Positions 32,857 through 42,162 of a stretch of DNA of 64,000 nucleotides are shown piece after piece (position 1 is the stretch's first letter; each line of letters opens with the position of its first letter). The notes under the pieces were generated by a model. That model did no database searches, had not been told where the DNA came from, and saw only the letters and a program-made list of their open reading frames with translations. The position numbers and the translations under genes were made by a program. The stretch spans positions 1 to 64,000 of the forward strand of contig USJL01000002.1 in the NCBI GenBank assembly GCA_900555015.1, read 5' to 3'. The DNA comes from an uncultured Oscillospiraceae bacterium (GTDB lineage: Bacteria; Bacillota; Clostridia; Oscillospirales; Acutalibacteraceae).

Positions 32857-34224
32857 TTATTCTTTTTTATCAAGAATTGCTATTGCTTCTTTAGACATGG
32901 GAATTAAAATTATTAAGTTAATAATCGTCATTAATCCGATTCCAACATCGCCTAAATCCCAAACAACCGTGTATTCCTGCAATCCGCCTATAAACAGCAT
33001 AACAAGCGCAATTATTTTATAAATTGTTTGGCTTAACCAGTTGTTTCCGCAAATGTATGCAACGTTTGAACGGGCATAAAACAAAATACCCAAAAATGTT
33101 GAAAAACTGAATAAAAACAGAATTACGGCAATAAATATTGTTCCGATACTTCCCAAATGGTAATTCATAGCTGTTTGCAACAATTCCATTCCTTGCAGAT
33201 TTGCTGTTAATTCTTCCGGCACAAGCAACATAATCATTGCAGTGCAGGTGCAAATTACCATAGTGTCAATAATAACTCCAAGTGATTGTACCATGCCAAC
33301 CGTTTCAGGCTTTTTTCCCTCGGCTGCTGCCGCTGCGCAGGGTGCGGAACCCGAACCTGCTTCGTTGGAAAACAATCCTCTTTTAATTCCGTTCATAAGC
33401 ACGGCACCGAATCCGCCGCCGGCAACTTGCTTTATGCCAAAGGCTTCTTTGAAAATTCGTGCAAAAACACCGGGCATAAGATTAATGTTTTTAATAATTA
33501 TAAAAAGAGTTATTAAAAAGTACAATACCGCCATAACAGGCACAATAAAATCTAAAAATTTAACAGTTGCATTTTTTCTTAAAACTATAACTGCCGCAAG
33601 TGCTACAAGCACAATCGTTGTGTAAATAGGCGGAATTGAAAAAGCATTTTTAAATGCCGATGTTACGGAATTGCTTATAACTTGGCTTATGCCGCACCAG
33701 CATATTAAGCCGAATACTGCAAAAAGAATTGCAAGTACGGATTTTTTTATTTTCTTTTTTCGCTTTTCTTCAACAAAATCGTGAATGTAGTATGCAGGTC
33801 CGCCGTGGTAACCGCCGTAAAGCGGGTCTTTCTTTTTGTGAAGTTGTGCCAGCGTGCCTTCTGCGTAAGCGGTTGAAGCACCCAAAAATGCCGAAACCCA
33901 CATCCAAAAAATAGCGCCTGCACCGCCTACGGAAACAGCGGCAACAACACCCACCAAGTTACCCATTCCCACTCTTGTTGCAGTGGAAACCACAAGGGTT
34001 TGAAATGTGGAAAGGCTGCTTTTATCGTCTTTTTTATCGCCAAGCGCTTTAACCATTTGCGGCAATTTGCGAACAGGCATAAATTTTGTGCGAATCGTAA
34101 AATAAATTCCTGCCGGCACAAGCAGCAAAACAAGCAGTGGAATTCCTATTGTTGTTTTGCCAAATGTCAGTGTAAACAAATCTCCCCAAAGAAATTTGTA
34201 AACCGTTTCTATTAATGTTGTCAT
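32857..34224 (-). CDS. Sodium:alanine/glycine symporter (AGCS family)
   Basis: A 455-residue multi-pass membrane protein, about 11 helices. Family marks are VVSTATRVGMGNLVGVVAAV, the YGGYHGGPAYYI segment and GIKRGLFSNEAGSGSAPCAA, which contains the GxxSNEAG signature of AGCS carriers. It imports alanine or glycine with Na+. The ribosome binding site before the ATG is weak. It has its own promoter and ends in a shared terminator, so it is a single-gene unit. Confidence 0.93.
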   Translation of the reverse strand: MTTLIETVYKFLWGDLFTLTFGKTTIGIPLLVLLLVPAGIYFTIRTKFMPVRKLPQMVKALGDKKDDKSSLSTFQTLVVSTATRVGMGNLVGVVAAVSVGGAGAIFWMWVSAFLGASTAYAEGTLAQLHKKKDPLYGGYHGGPAYYIHDFVEEKRKKKIKKSVLAILFAVFGLICWCGISQVISNSVTSAFKNAFSIPPIYTTIVLVALAAVIVLRKNATVKFLDFIVPVMAVLYFLITLFIIIKNINLMPGVFARIFKEAFGIKQVAGGGFGAVLMNGIKRGLFSNEAGSGSAPCAAAAAEGKKPETVGMVQSLGVIIDTMVICTCTAMIMLLVPEELTANLQGMELLQTAMNYHLGSIGTIFIAVILFLFSFSTFLGILFYARSNVAYICGNNWLSQTIYKIIALVMLFIGGLQEYTVVWDLGDVGIGLMTIINLIILIPMSKEAIAILDKKE

Positions 34225-34287
34225 AAATTTTTATCGTTTCTTTTGCGAAGAAGAAACTTACCCCTTGATTTTTCATCGTGTTCGGTC

Positions 34288-34316
34288 ATTATACCATAAA
34301 AGGTCAGCTACTTCAA
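34288..34316 (-). promoter_or_regulatory. Promoter of the AGCS symporter gene
   Basis: TTGAAG, 17 bases, TATAAT with an extended TGG before the -10 element, on the minus strand. Confidence 0.72.
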
Positions 34317-34415
34317 CGGTGTAAATTATTGTCTGTTTTTAAGTGCTTTGTTTTTTTGTTTGTATTACAGATTGCCGTATCAGTAAACAAATTACTTTGT
34401 AATTAACTGTAATTA

Positions 34416-34443
34416 TTGACAACAAAAATGGTTAATATATAAT
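34416..34443 (+). promoter_or_regulatory. Promoter of the GPH-esterase-GH31 operon
   Basis: TTGACA, 16 bases, TATAAT. The likely start falls in the AATTGTGCAATT element that follows. Confidence 0.78.
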
Positions 34444-34445
34444 AT

Positions 34446-34457
34446 AATTGTGCAATT
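34446..34457. promoter_or_regulatory. AATTGTGCAATT element, possible operator
   Basis: AATTG and CAATT arms with a two-base centre lie directly over the predicted transcription start. The core ATTGTGCAATTT recurs just after the GH16 gene promoter, so a common repressor is plausible. Confidence 0.45.
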
Positions 34458-34486
34458 TTAACAATTTAATTAAGGGGTAATTATTT

Positions 34487-35887
34487 ATGGAAACGCACGG
34501 AATTAAATTTAAAGATAAGTTTGGCTATGCCTTGGGCGATATGGGCGGAATACTTTCATTCAGCCTTGTTTCTTCGTATTTAACAATGTTTTATACCGAT
34601 GTTTTGGGCATTTCAGCCGCAAGCATAACAATTTTAATGCTTGTTGCCAGAATTTGGGACGCTGTAAACGACCCTTTATGGGGTTCGTTTATAGATTCAA
34701 GAAAGCCCACTAAATACGGCAGGTTCAGGCCGTATATTTTGTGGGCTTCTTTTCCGCTTGCATTGGGTGCATTTTTAATGTTTTTCAAAATTCCCGGTTT
34801 GTCGGATAATCAATATTTAATTTATGCTTACATTACATATATTTTCTACGGAATGATGTATACAGGCGTTAATATTCCTTACGGTTCTTTGGCAAGTGCC
34901 GTTACAGATGATGAGGTTGAGCGTTCATCTCTTTCAATGTGGCGTTCTGTGGGTGCCGGAATCGGCGGCTTGCCTGCACAAATTCTTATGCCGCTTGTTG
35001 TTTATACAACTGTAATAAATGCCGACGGCAGTTCTTCAAAAGTGCTTGACGGTACAAAGCTTTCATTGTGCGTAGGTGCAATTTCAATTTTAACAATCAT
35101 TCTTTTTGTAACTCATTTTAAATTAACAAAAGAGCGAATCCAACTTCCGCCGACTCAAAAAACAAGCGATTATAATTTGTTTAAAACTATCGGCGTTCTT
35201 GTTAAAAACAAGCCGTTTGTTGTGCTTTGCTTTATTTCAATGTTTCTTATTTGTTTTCAAATGTACACACAAACGTTTTATAACTATCTTTTTAAAAATT
35301 ATTTTGAAAAACCGGGTCTTTACAGCATTGTTACTATATGCACTTATTTGCCTATGGCGTTGTTTTTGCCGTTTATGGGCAAACTTATCAGAAAATTCGG
35401 CAAAAAGGAAATTTGCGGCGCAGGTTTGGGCTTTGCCTTTGTAATTAATGTTATAATGTTCCTTTTACGCTTTACTTCACTTGCTCATAATCCGTATGTT
35501 TTTCTTGGTCTTGTGTTCCTTTCCGGTGCAGGTCAAACATTCCTTGTGCTTGAGGTTTGGGCGCTCGTTATGGATGTTACGGATTATCAGGAACTTTTGT
35601 CAGGCAGGCGTGAAGAGGGCACAACTTACAGCATTTATTCTTTTGTTCGCAAATTAGGTCAAACAGCCGCAGGTGCAGGTGTTCCGGCAGTGCTTGGTGC
35701 TATCGGCTATCAAGGCACTCAAACGGTGCAATCGCAGCAGGTTTTAACAAAAATGTTTGATGCGGCAACATTAGTGCCGGCAGTAATTCTTTTGCTTATG
35801 TTTATTTTAACGGCTTTTTGCTACAAGCTGGGTAAATCGGAAGTTGAAGATTTGCACAAGCAGCTTTACGGCAACAAAAATGACTGA
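34487..35887 (+). CDS. GPH-family sugar:cation symporter (copy 1)
   Basis: A 466-residue, 12-helix transporter of the glycoside-pentoside-hexuronide family. Marks are KFGYALGDMGGILSFSLVSS near the N-terminus, the cytoplasmic-loop motif DPLWGSFIDSRKPTKYGRFR and the second-half VMDVTDYQELLSGRREEGTT. It imports glycosides or oligosaccharides with H+ or Na+. First gene of a three-gene operon with a carboxylesterase and a GH31 glycosidase, both lacking signal peptides, which suggests that the imported sugar is esterified and alpha-glycosylated and is processed inside the cell. No IIA-type tail is present. Confidence 0.92.
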   Translation: METHGIKFKDKFGYALGDMGGILSFSLVSSYLTMFYTDVLGISAASITILMLVARIWDAVNDPLWGSFIDSRKPTKYGRFRPYILWASFPLALGAFLMFFKIPGLSDNQYLIYAYITYIFYGMMYTGVNIPYGSLASAVTDDEVERSSLSMWRSVGAGIGGLPAQILMPLVVYTTVINADGSSSKVLDGTKLSLCVGAISILTIILFVTHFKLTKERIQLPPTQKTSDYNLFKTIGVLVKNKPFVVLCFISMFLICFQMYTQTFYNYLFKNYFEKPGLYSIVTICTYLPMALFLPFMGKLIRKFGKKEICGAGLGFAFVINVIMFLLRFTSLAHNPYVFLGLVFLSGAGQTFLVLEVWALVMDVTDYQELLSGRREEGTTYSIYSFVRKLGQTAAGAGVPAVLGAIGYQGTQTVQSQQVLTKMFDAATLVPAVILLLMFILTAFCYKLGKSEVEDLHKQLYGNKND

Positions 35888-35908
35888 TGTGTTTAGGGGC
35901 TTGATTTT

Positions 35909-37237
35909 ATGAAAACTGTTGAATTACAAACAAAATGCGGAAAAATTAAAGGCATAGACGGTGAAAATTGTCTTGAATTCAGGGGCATAAAGTATGCAAA
36001 TGCCAAGCGCTGGGAATATCCGCAAATTATTGAAAAGTGGCAGGGTGTATTTGACGCAACTTATTTTAAAGAATGTTCATATCAGCACCGTGGGTTTGAT
36101 GATGATGCAACCGTTAACCCATTTTATCATTATGAGTTTAGAGACGGCTTGGAGTTTACATACAGCGAAGATTGCCAATTTTTAAATATATACGCACCTA
36201 AAGATGCGAAAAATTGCCCTGTTTTAATTTATATTCACGGCGGCAGTTTTACAGGCGGCAGTTCAAATGAGGCGCATATAAACGGCGAAAATTTTGCCAA
36301 AAACGGCGTAATTTTTGTTGCAATGAATTACAGGCTTAATGCCTTTGGCTTTTGTTCACATCCTGATTTAACCGATGAAAACGGTGTGTGCGGTAATTTT
36401 GGACTTTTTGACCAGTACGTTGCAATTAAATGGGTTAAAGAAAATATTGCATCTTTTGGCGGAAATCCCAATAATATTGTACTTTCCGGTCAAAGTGCAG
36501 GTGCTATGAGCGTTGATATTCATCTTTCAAATCCTCTTTGCAAAGGTTGGTTTTCAGGTGCAATAATGATGAGCGGCGGCGGTATTCAGCGTTTTGCCGC
36601 AAAACCTTTGGAGCCTGAAAAAACAAGGGCTTTTTGGGATAAAATTGTTGAAAATGCAGGGGTTAAAAGTATAGATGAATTAAAGACGGCAGATAAAGAA
36701 GTGCTTTACCGTGCTTGGAATAAGGCATGCAAGGAAGATAAGGTTAAAAGTATGCTTTACACTTTGCCTGTTTGCGACGGAAAAATAATTACAAAATCAA
36801 ATTTCAACAGCAAAACAATTCCCAAAATGCCTAAAATTATAGGCATTACAAAAAATGATATGGTGCCTGCGGTTTTGCAGGCTATTGATAAAAAATGGGT
36901 TGCCTGTGATAAAAACAGCGATTGCTATGTTTATTATTTTGCACGCAGTTTGCCCGGCGATGAAAAAGGCGCTTGGCATTCAAGCGATTTGCTTTATGCT
37001 TTTTCAACTCTTGATAAAAATTGGCGACCTTTTGAAGCCGTTGATTACGAAATTTCAAATCAACTTGCAAAATCTTTTATTGCTTTTGCAAAAAACGGTA
37101 ATCCTAATTGCAATGCAATACCGAAGTGGAAGCCGGGCACGTCTAAAGTTATGACTTTTTGCGAAAACACAAAGTTTGCACATTGGAATAACCCACAACT
37201 TTTAAAAAATACATTCCTTGGCGGAGCATCAATATAA
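35909..37237 (+). CDS. Type B carboxylesterase, intracellular
   Basis: A 442-residue alpha/beta hydrolase of the carboxylesterase type B family. The oxyanion loop is HGGSF (110-114), the nucleophile is Ser196 in GQSAGAMS, and HSSDLLYAF near the C-terminal third carries the expected histidine. It is shorter than typical 500-550-residue members and has no signal peptide. Between a sugar transporter and a GH31 enzyme it probably removes acetyl or other acyl groups from imported oligosaccharides. A weak AGGGG lies before the start; its stop overlaps the GH31 start (TAATG). Confidence 0.88.
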   Translation: MKTVELQTKCGKIKGIDGENCLEFRGIKYANAKRWEYPQIIEKWQGVFDATYFKECSYQHRGFDDDATVNPFYHYEFRDGLEFTYSEDCQFLNIYAPKDAKNCPVLIYIHGGSFTGGSSNEAHINGENFAKNGVIFVAMNYRLNAFGFCSHPDLTDENGVCGNFGLFDQYVAIKWVKENIASFGGNPNNIVLSGQSAGAMSVDIHLSNPLCKGWFSGAIMMSGGGIQRFAAKPLEPEKTRAFWDKIVENAGVKSIDELKTADKEVLYRAWNKACKEDKVKSMLYTLPVCDGKIITKSNFNSKTIPKMPKIIGITKNDMVPAVLQAIDKKWVACDKNSDCYVYYFARSLPGDEKGAWHSSDLLYAFSTLDKNWRPFEAVDYEISNQLAKSFIAFAKNGNPNCNAIPKWKPGTSKVMTFCENTKFAHWNNPQLLKNTFLGGASI

Positions 37238-39540
37238 TGAGATTTAATCATATTTTTAAACTTACAAACGAAAACAAAACCCACCGTGAATATAAGTGCA
37301 ACAACGTTAATATTAATATTGATTTTGTAAGCGGCAGTGCTTTGCGTGTGGCTGTTTTTAACGATAATGCGGAAATGTTGCCGACTTTTACCGTAAATCC
37401 AAATAATAATTTGTCTGCATTTGGCAGAAGCAAATTGTCGACAGATGGGTTTGACTGTGTTGCGCCCGTTGTCGAAAAATTTGAAAATAAAGAGCAATTT
37501 GTTCTTGATTGCGGCGTTACGGTTGATTTGGATTTAAATAATTTTATTTTGTCTTACAGCAAAGATTCAAAACTTTTATTTGCCGACAGAGCGCCTCTTG
37601 CTTATAATTTTGAAGGCGAATTCGGAAACGGTTCTTATCATTATATTACCAGGGAAGATGATGAGCATATTTTCGGTCTTGGCGATAAAAGCGGTTTAAT
37701 TAATAAAGCCGGTCAGGTTTATCGCATTGAAACGGCAGACAGTATGGGGTTTGACGCAGAAAAAACAGACCCTTTGTACAAGCACGTTCCGTTTTATATT
37801 TGTGAAAATTCTGTTGGAACTTACGGTATTTATTATGATACAACAGATACTTCTTTTGTTGATTTAGGCAGAGAAATTAATAATTATTACTGCCATTTTA
37901 AGTATTTTAAAACAGATGATGATTGCTTGGTTTATTATGTTTTCTTTGGCAACAAACTTTCTGTTTTACAGCAATATGCCCGTTTGTGCGGCAAGCAGGC
38001 TTTTCCGCCTAAATGGAGTTTTGATTATTGCGGCAGTACAATGGCGTACACTGATGCGCCTGATGCACAAAATCAAATGCAGGGCTTTTTGGATAAAATT
38101 AAAGACCTTGACTTGAGTTGCGGCGGTTTTTATCTTTCGTCAGGGTATACTTCCATAGGCAATTTGCGTTGCGTTTTTAATTGGAATTATGACAAGTTCC
38201 CTAATCCAAAGCAGTTTATTGCCGATTATAATAATGCCGACGTTCATTTAATTCCAAACATTAAGCCTGCTTTTTTAACTTCGCATCCAATGTATAATGA
38301 GTTGGCTGAAAAAGGATTTTTTGTTAAAAATGCAGACGGCACACCTTATGTAACTCAGTTTTGGGACGGCGTGGGCAGTTATTTGGATTTTACAAATCCC
38401 GACGCCTTTGACTTTTGGAGCAGTCAGGTAACCGAAAAATTGCTTGATTTGGGAATTGACGCTACGTGGAATGATAATAACGAGTTTGATATTAAGGCTA
38501 CAGATGCTGTTGCCGCAGGATTTGGAAAAAACGTATCTGCATGCAGGATTCGACCTGTTTTAACTTATTTAATGGTGCTGTCTTCGTATAAGGCACAAAT
38601 GAAAAAATATCCTCAAAAGCGTCCGTTTTTATCTACCAGAAGCGGAAACAGCGGCGTTCGCCGTTTGGCTCAAACTTGGTCGGGGGATAATTTTACTTCT
38701 TTTCATGATTTACGCTTTTGCCACTATGTGGGAATGACAATGTCTCTTTCCGGTTTTTATTTTTACGGCCATGATTTAGGCGGCTTTTCAGGTGAAATGC
38801 CTTCTGAAGAATTGCTTTTAAGGTGGATGCAACACGGCGTTTTTGAACCTCGTTTTACAATTCATTCTTGGAACGGCGACGGTTCTGCCACTATGCCGTG
38901 GAGTTATGAAAGCGGTTTGAGCGGCGCAAAGGCAATTTTAAGGCAGCGGAAAAGTTTGGTGCCTTATTTGTATAATTGCGCTTATAACAGCGTGGAAAAT
39001 GATGTTCCCGTTCAGGCACCGCCGTATATTTATTATGATGATGAAAATATTGATGTAAATACCGATGTTTTTATGCTGGGCAAAGATGTTTTGGCAGCCT
39101 GTGTGCTTGATGAGGGTAAAACTCAAATATCCGTTTACCTGCCAAAGGGTGATGATTGGTATCTTAATGAAACAGGCAAGTTTTATTGCGGCTCAAGCAC
39201 GGTAAATGTTAATTTGCCGGCAGATAAGCCTGTGCCTTATTTTATTCGTTCAGGCTCTGTTTTCCCTGTTGATGAGGGTGAGTGTTCGTATAATTCGGCA
39301 GAAGAAGTTGTTTTTACCGTTTATCCCGTTAAAAGCGGAAGTTTTACATCTTGCTATTTTAATGATGACGGCGAGTCTTTTGAATATTTAAAAAATAATT
39401 GCGTTAAATTAGAGTTTGATGTAGATTGTGATAACGACAATGTAAATGTTGTTGTGAAAAATAAAGGTAACATTAAAATTACTCCTAAAATCAAACTTGT
39501 TTCTACGGATTTACGCAAGTTGAATATTACGGTAAAATAA
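37237..39540 (+). CDS. GH31 alpha-glycosidase
   Basis: A 767-residue family 31 glycoside hydrolase, cytoplasmic. The N-terminal beta domain includes EHIFGLGDKSGLINKAG; the barrel has WNDNNEFD with the nucleophile Asp413 and the acid/base Asp484 in TWSGDNFTS; GHDLGGFSG and EPRFTIHSWN follow, and the C-terminal beta domains are present. GH31 contains alpha-glucosidases, alpha-xylosidases and a few alpha-galactosidase or GalNAcase-type enzymes; sequence reading alone does not settle which. It is translationally coupled to the esterase gene and ends the operon. Confidence 0.92.
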   Translation: MRFNHIFKLTNENKTHREYKCNNVNINIDFVSGSALRVAVFNDNAEMLPTFTVNPNNNLSAFGRSKLSTDGFDCVAPVVEKFENKEQFVLDCGVTVDLDLNNFILSYSKDSKLLFADRAPLAYNFEGEFGNGSYHYITREDDEHIFGLGDKSGLINKAGQVYRIETADSMGFDAEKTDPLYKHVPFYICENSVGTYGIYYDTTDTSFVDLGREINNYYCHFKYFKTDDDCLVYYVFFGNKLSVLQQYARLCGKQAFPPKWSFDYCGSTMAYTDAPDAQNQMQGFLDKIKDLDLSCGGFYLSSGYTSIGNLRCVFNWNYDKFPNPKQFIADYNNADVHLIPNIKPAFLTSHPMYNELAEKGFFVKNADGTPYVTQFWDGVGSYLDFTNPDAFDFWSSQVTEKLLDLGIDATWNDNNEFDIKATDAVAAGFGKNVSACRIRPVLTYLMVLSSYKAQMKKYPQKRPFLSTRSGNSGVRRLAQTWSGDNFTSFHDLRFCHYVGMTMSLSGFYFYGHDLGGFSGEMPSEELLLRWMQHGVFEPRFTIHSWNGDGSATMPWSYESGLSGAKAILRQRKSLVPYLYNCAYNSVENDVPVQAPPYIYYDDENIDVNTDVFMLGKDVLAACVLDEGKTQISVYLPKGDDWYLNETGKFYCGSSTVNVNLPADKPVPYFIRSGSVFPVDEGECSYNSAEEVVFTVYPVKSGSFTSCYFNDDGESFEYLKNNCVKLEFDVDCDNDNVNVVVKNKGNIKITPKIKLVSTDLRKLNITVK

Positions 39541-39543
39541 ATT

Positions 39544-39571
39544 AACCCCGATGCATTGCATCGGGGTTTTT
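39544..39571. terminator. Bidirectional terminator after the GH31 gene
   Basis: AACCCCGATGCA pairs with TGCATCGGGGTT followed by TTT; the convergent membrane protein gene ends three bases beyond. Confidence 0.85.
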
Positions 39572-39573
39572 CT

Positions 39574-40056
39574 TTAAAATGTAAAAATTACTCCAAGTAA
39601 AAGGGCAAGTTGGGCAACGGCGTTTGTAATTTGCTCTGTCCAATTTGATTTTGCTTTTGTTGAATCAAGTTTAAATGCAAAAATGCTCATTAAAATCATT
39701 CCTGTTATTGTAATAAAGTAAAACAATATTGCCGGCATTGAAGTTGCATTTGCACCTATTAATTTAAAGTTTATTTTGGGTGCGTCAATAATTAATCCTA
39801 TGATTATAAGTAAAAAGCCGCAGGGCATTAAAAAACGCATTTGTATGTTAAGCGGCTTTAAATTTTTTTGGGTTGCCGCAACCGTTATTTTCCAAATAAC
39901 TTTCATTGTGCCTGATAATGTACAAATAACAGCGCCGATTAAGAATAATGTACTGTTTAAATTACAGCCGGTAATTATTGCCGCTGCGGAAAAAAGTAAA
40001 ACCGGTATTGCGTCAAATAAAGCAAGGGAAAGTGTGAAATCGCTGTATTTTTTCAT
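39574..40056 (-). CDS. Hypothetical membrane protein, five helices
   Basis: A 160-residue hydrophobic protein I do not recognise. About five membrane segments are visible, starting with LALFDAIPVLLFSAAAIITG. The loops are short with few charged residues, and the last helix reaches the C-terminus (LALLLGVIFTF). It starts three bases after the preceding DUF1295-like gene, so the two are co-transcribed and probably act together. Nothing indicates a catalytic site. Confidence 0.75.
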   Translation of the reverse strand: MKKYSDFTLSLALFDAIPVLLFSAAAIITGCNLNSTLFLIGAVICTLSGTMKVIWKITVAATQKNLKPLNIQMRFLMPCGFLLIIIGLIIDAPKINFKLIGANATSMPAILFYFITITGMILMSIFAFKLDSTKAKSNWTEQITNAVAQLALLLGVIFTF

Positions 40057-40059
40057 TTT

Positions 40060-40851
40060 TTAACCAACCAACCATTTATATTTTTCTACGCTGTAAAGGG
40101 GAATTAACGGAAGTAAAATAGGCGTTTTTTTAACGTATTTTTGGTATTCCGGGTCGTTGCCGTAGTTTTTGTTTTGCCTTATTTCAAGTCTTCTTGCTCC
40201 GCCGAACATTATGTAAACAATGCAAACCCAGCCGAAAATTGCGGCACTCCATTGCCAAAATCCGTTAAGTGCCGTTGTGCCGGAAATGAAGACGCCGGTC
40301 CATGTTAAAACTTCGCCGAGATAATTTGGGCATCTTACAATTTTAAAAAGCCCAACGTCGCAAAAGCGTTTTGGATTTTTCTTTTTAAAGTTGTTTTTGG
40401 TAAGGTCTGATGCCGTTTCCAAAATAATACCCAAAGCCATAATTACCGCACCTGTAATTGCGGCGGCATCTGTTTTTGCACCGTTTTGAAGTCTGAATAA
40501 AACAGGTGCGGCTTCACAGCAGTAAAGAAGCGCACAGGATGCCCAAACCACAATTTTCAAAATAAATTTCATATCAGAACCGTCTTTAATTTCTGTTTTC
40601 ATTGTGTTTTGGTACGATTTGCTTTTTGTTTCTCTAATCATTAAATATCCGCCCAAACGGCAGCCGTAAATAATCAACAAAACACACATTACTGCACTTA
40701 CGGCATTTAAATTTTTTGCAAACATTGCAATAAGCGCAATTCCTATTCCTGCCATAGAAAATCCGTAGCCTAAAGAAATAAACCACACAAATTTTTTAAA
40801 ACCTATTGCACTTATAGCCATTGCAACGGCAAATAAAATTAAAAATTTCAT
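40060..40851 (-). CDS. DUF1295/steroid reductase-like membrane protein
   Basis: A 263-residue multi-pass protein. The C-terminal half has RCPNYLGEVLTWTGVFISG and YGNDPEYQKYVKKTPILLP, the pattern of the DUF1295 and isoprenylcysteine methyltransferase-like superfamily, which includes NAD(P)H-dependent lipid double-bond reductases and small-lipid methyltransferases. The substrate is unknown. I use the ATG at 40851 with GGTGA upstream; an ATG four codons earlier is possible. First gene of a two-gene operon. Confidence 0.78.
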   Translation of the reverse strand: MKFLILFAVAMAISAIGFKKFVWFISLGYGFSMAGIGIALIAMFAKNLNAVSAVMCVLLIIYGCRLGGYLMIRETKSKSYQNTMKTEIKDGSDMKFILKIVVWASCALLYCCEAAPVLFRLQNGAKTDAAAITGAVIMALGIILETASDLTKNNFKKKNPKRFCDVGLFKIVRCPNYLGEVLTWTGVFISGTTALNGFWQWSAAIFGWVCIVYIMFGGARRLEIRQNKNYGNDPEYQKYVKKTPILLPLIPLYSVEKYKWLVG

Positions 40852-40889
40852 ATAAATCACCATAGTCTTTCAGGCAATATAATTTGATT

Positions 40890-40907
40890 AGTGTGATTTT
40901 TCACACT
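40890..40907. repeat. AGTGTGA-TTTT-TCACACT dyad in the leader
   Basis: A perfect seven-base inverted repeat with four T in the centre lies about 20-35 bases after the start site of the minus-strand operon. It could be an operator or an RNA hairpin; there is no T tract for termination on the minus strand. Confidence 0.45.
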
Positions 40908-40932
40908 GTCACTTTGTTAAAGTATAAAAGTA

Positions 40933-40960
40933 ATTATAACACCATATTATTAATTTGCAA
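40933..40960 (-). promoter_or_regulatory. Promoter of the two membrane protein genes
   Basis: TTGCAA, 16 bases, TATAAT on the minus strand. Confidence 0.65.
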
Positions 40961-40988
40961 GTTGATGATATGCGGGAATTTAATTTTG

Positions 40989-41017
40989 TTGACTTTTTTG
41001 CTTAAATTTTGTATTAT
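40989..41017 (+). promoter_or_regulatory. Promoter of the GH16-GH36 operon
   Basis: TTGACT, 17 bases, TATTAT. An ATTGTGCAATTT word (41031-41042) follows about ten bases after the predicted start, matching the element at the GPH-esterase-GH31 promoter. Confidence 0.68.
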
Positions 41018-41030
41018 ATAATAAGCGTTT

Positions 41031-41042
41031 ATTGTGCAATTT
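41031..41042. promoter_or_regulatory. ATTGTGCAATTT element, possible operator
   Basis: Same 12-base word as at 34447-34458, again just past a promoter that serves glycan-degrading genes. Function is inferred from recurrence and position. Confidence 0.42.
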
Positions 41043-41085
41043 GCATAATTTTATTATGATATAATATTTTTTAGGATGGGGTAAA

Positions 41086-42132
41086 ATGAAAAAGGTTATT
41101 TCTGTTTTAATGTGCATTGCCGTTATTTTCGGCACTGTATTATGTTTTTCGTCTTGTTCAAAACACAAACAGGATGAAAGCTGGAAAAACGACGGTTCTT
41201 ATGATTTAACTGTTCCTACAGTAGGCGAAAACGGTTGGTATCTTGTTTTTGAAGATGATTTTGAAGGAAATGCATTAAATCAAAATATTAAATTCGGCGA
41301 AAATTATGTAGGTAATACCGATATTTGGACTTATTCACCTCACGCAATCAGGTGGGCAAGTAATGATGAAGATAAGCCGGAGCAGGCTTGTTATTGGTGC
41401 CCTGAACTTGTGGAAGTTTCAAATTCAAATTTAATTATTCATTCTCGCTACGAAACTAATCACACTTGCGATGGGGATTGCCCCAAAGCCGGCAGATTTA
41501 CAGGCGGTATAGAAACAAGAAAAATTGTTGGTGATAACAATAATAATAAAGGTACAGATGACGAAATGCTGTTTTCACAGGCATTCGGTTATTTTGAATG
41601 TAAAGTTAAATTTCCAAATTCAAAAGGATTGTGGTCTGCTTTTTGGCTTCAGTCATCTAACATGCGCCAAGTAGGCAATCAGGGTGAGGACGGTACTGAA
41701 ATTGATGTTTATGAAAGTGCCTTTGTAAACAGCAAAACTTCAAAAATGGGTCATGCCCTTTTGTGGGACGGATACGGCAAAAGTGCAAAAAGATCGCCGT
41801 ATATTACAGATTTAGCACAAAACTTGTATGACGGCTACCATACATTTGCTCTTAAATGGACTCCTGAATATTATGTTTTTTATATTGACGGCGTTCCCAC
41901 TTGGGCAACTAAAGACGGCGATGTTTCAAAGGTTCGTGAATTTTTGCGTTTGACTGTTGAAATTGACGCAGGGGACGGCTGGGGTCCTCACGTTCAAAAA
42001 ATCGGCAAGTTTGATGACAGTGCTCCGGCAGACGATTTTCTTGTTGACTATGTAAAGGTTTATCAAAATTCTGCTTTTGAGCAGGAAATTAAGGCTGACG
42101 ATTATTACAGCGGTACTTTTGATTTAGATTGA
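41086..42132 (+). CDS. Secreted GH16 lipoprotein, endo-beta-glycanase
   Basis: A 348-residue family 16 glycoside hydrolase attached to the outer membrane face as a lipoprotein: signal peptide with Cys24 after FSS, then a short linker. The beta-jelly-roll core carries the catalytic EIDVYE, with nucleophile Glu205, Asp207 and acid/base Glu210; WYLVFEDDFEGNALN and SAFWLQSSNM are typical of the family. GH16 enzymes cut beta-1,3/1,4-glucans, xyloglucan, galactans or mucin O-glycans from within the chain. A cysteine pair in NHTCDGDCPKAG is an unusual insert. AGGATGGGG precedes the ATG. Confidence 0.92.
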   Translation: MKKVISVLMCIAVIFGTVLCFSSCSKHKQDESWKNDGSYDLTVPTVGENGWYLVFEDDFEGNALNQNIKFGENYVGNTDIWTYSPHAIRWASNDEDKPEQACYWCPELVEVSNSNLIIHSRYETNHTCDGDCPKAGRFTGGIETRKIVGDNNNNKGTDDEMLFSQAFGYFECKVKFPNSKGLWSAFWLQSSNMRQVGNQGEDGTEIDVYESAFVNSKTSKMGHALLWDGYGKSAKRSPYITDLAQNLYDGYHTFALKWTPEYYVFYIDGVPTWATKDGDVSKVREFLRLTVEIDAGDGWGPHVQKIGKFDDSAPADDFLVDYVKVYQNSAFEQEIKADDYYSGTFDLD

Positions 42133-42162
42133 TGAAAGGCAGGCAAAGTCTGATTTTGCGTT

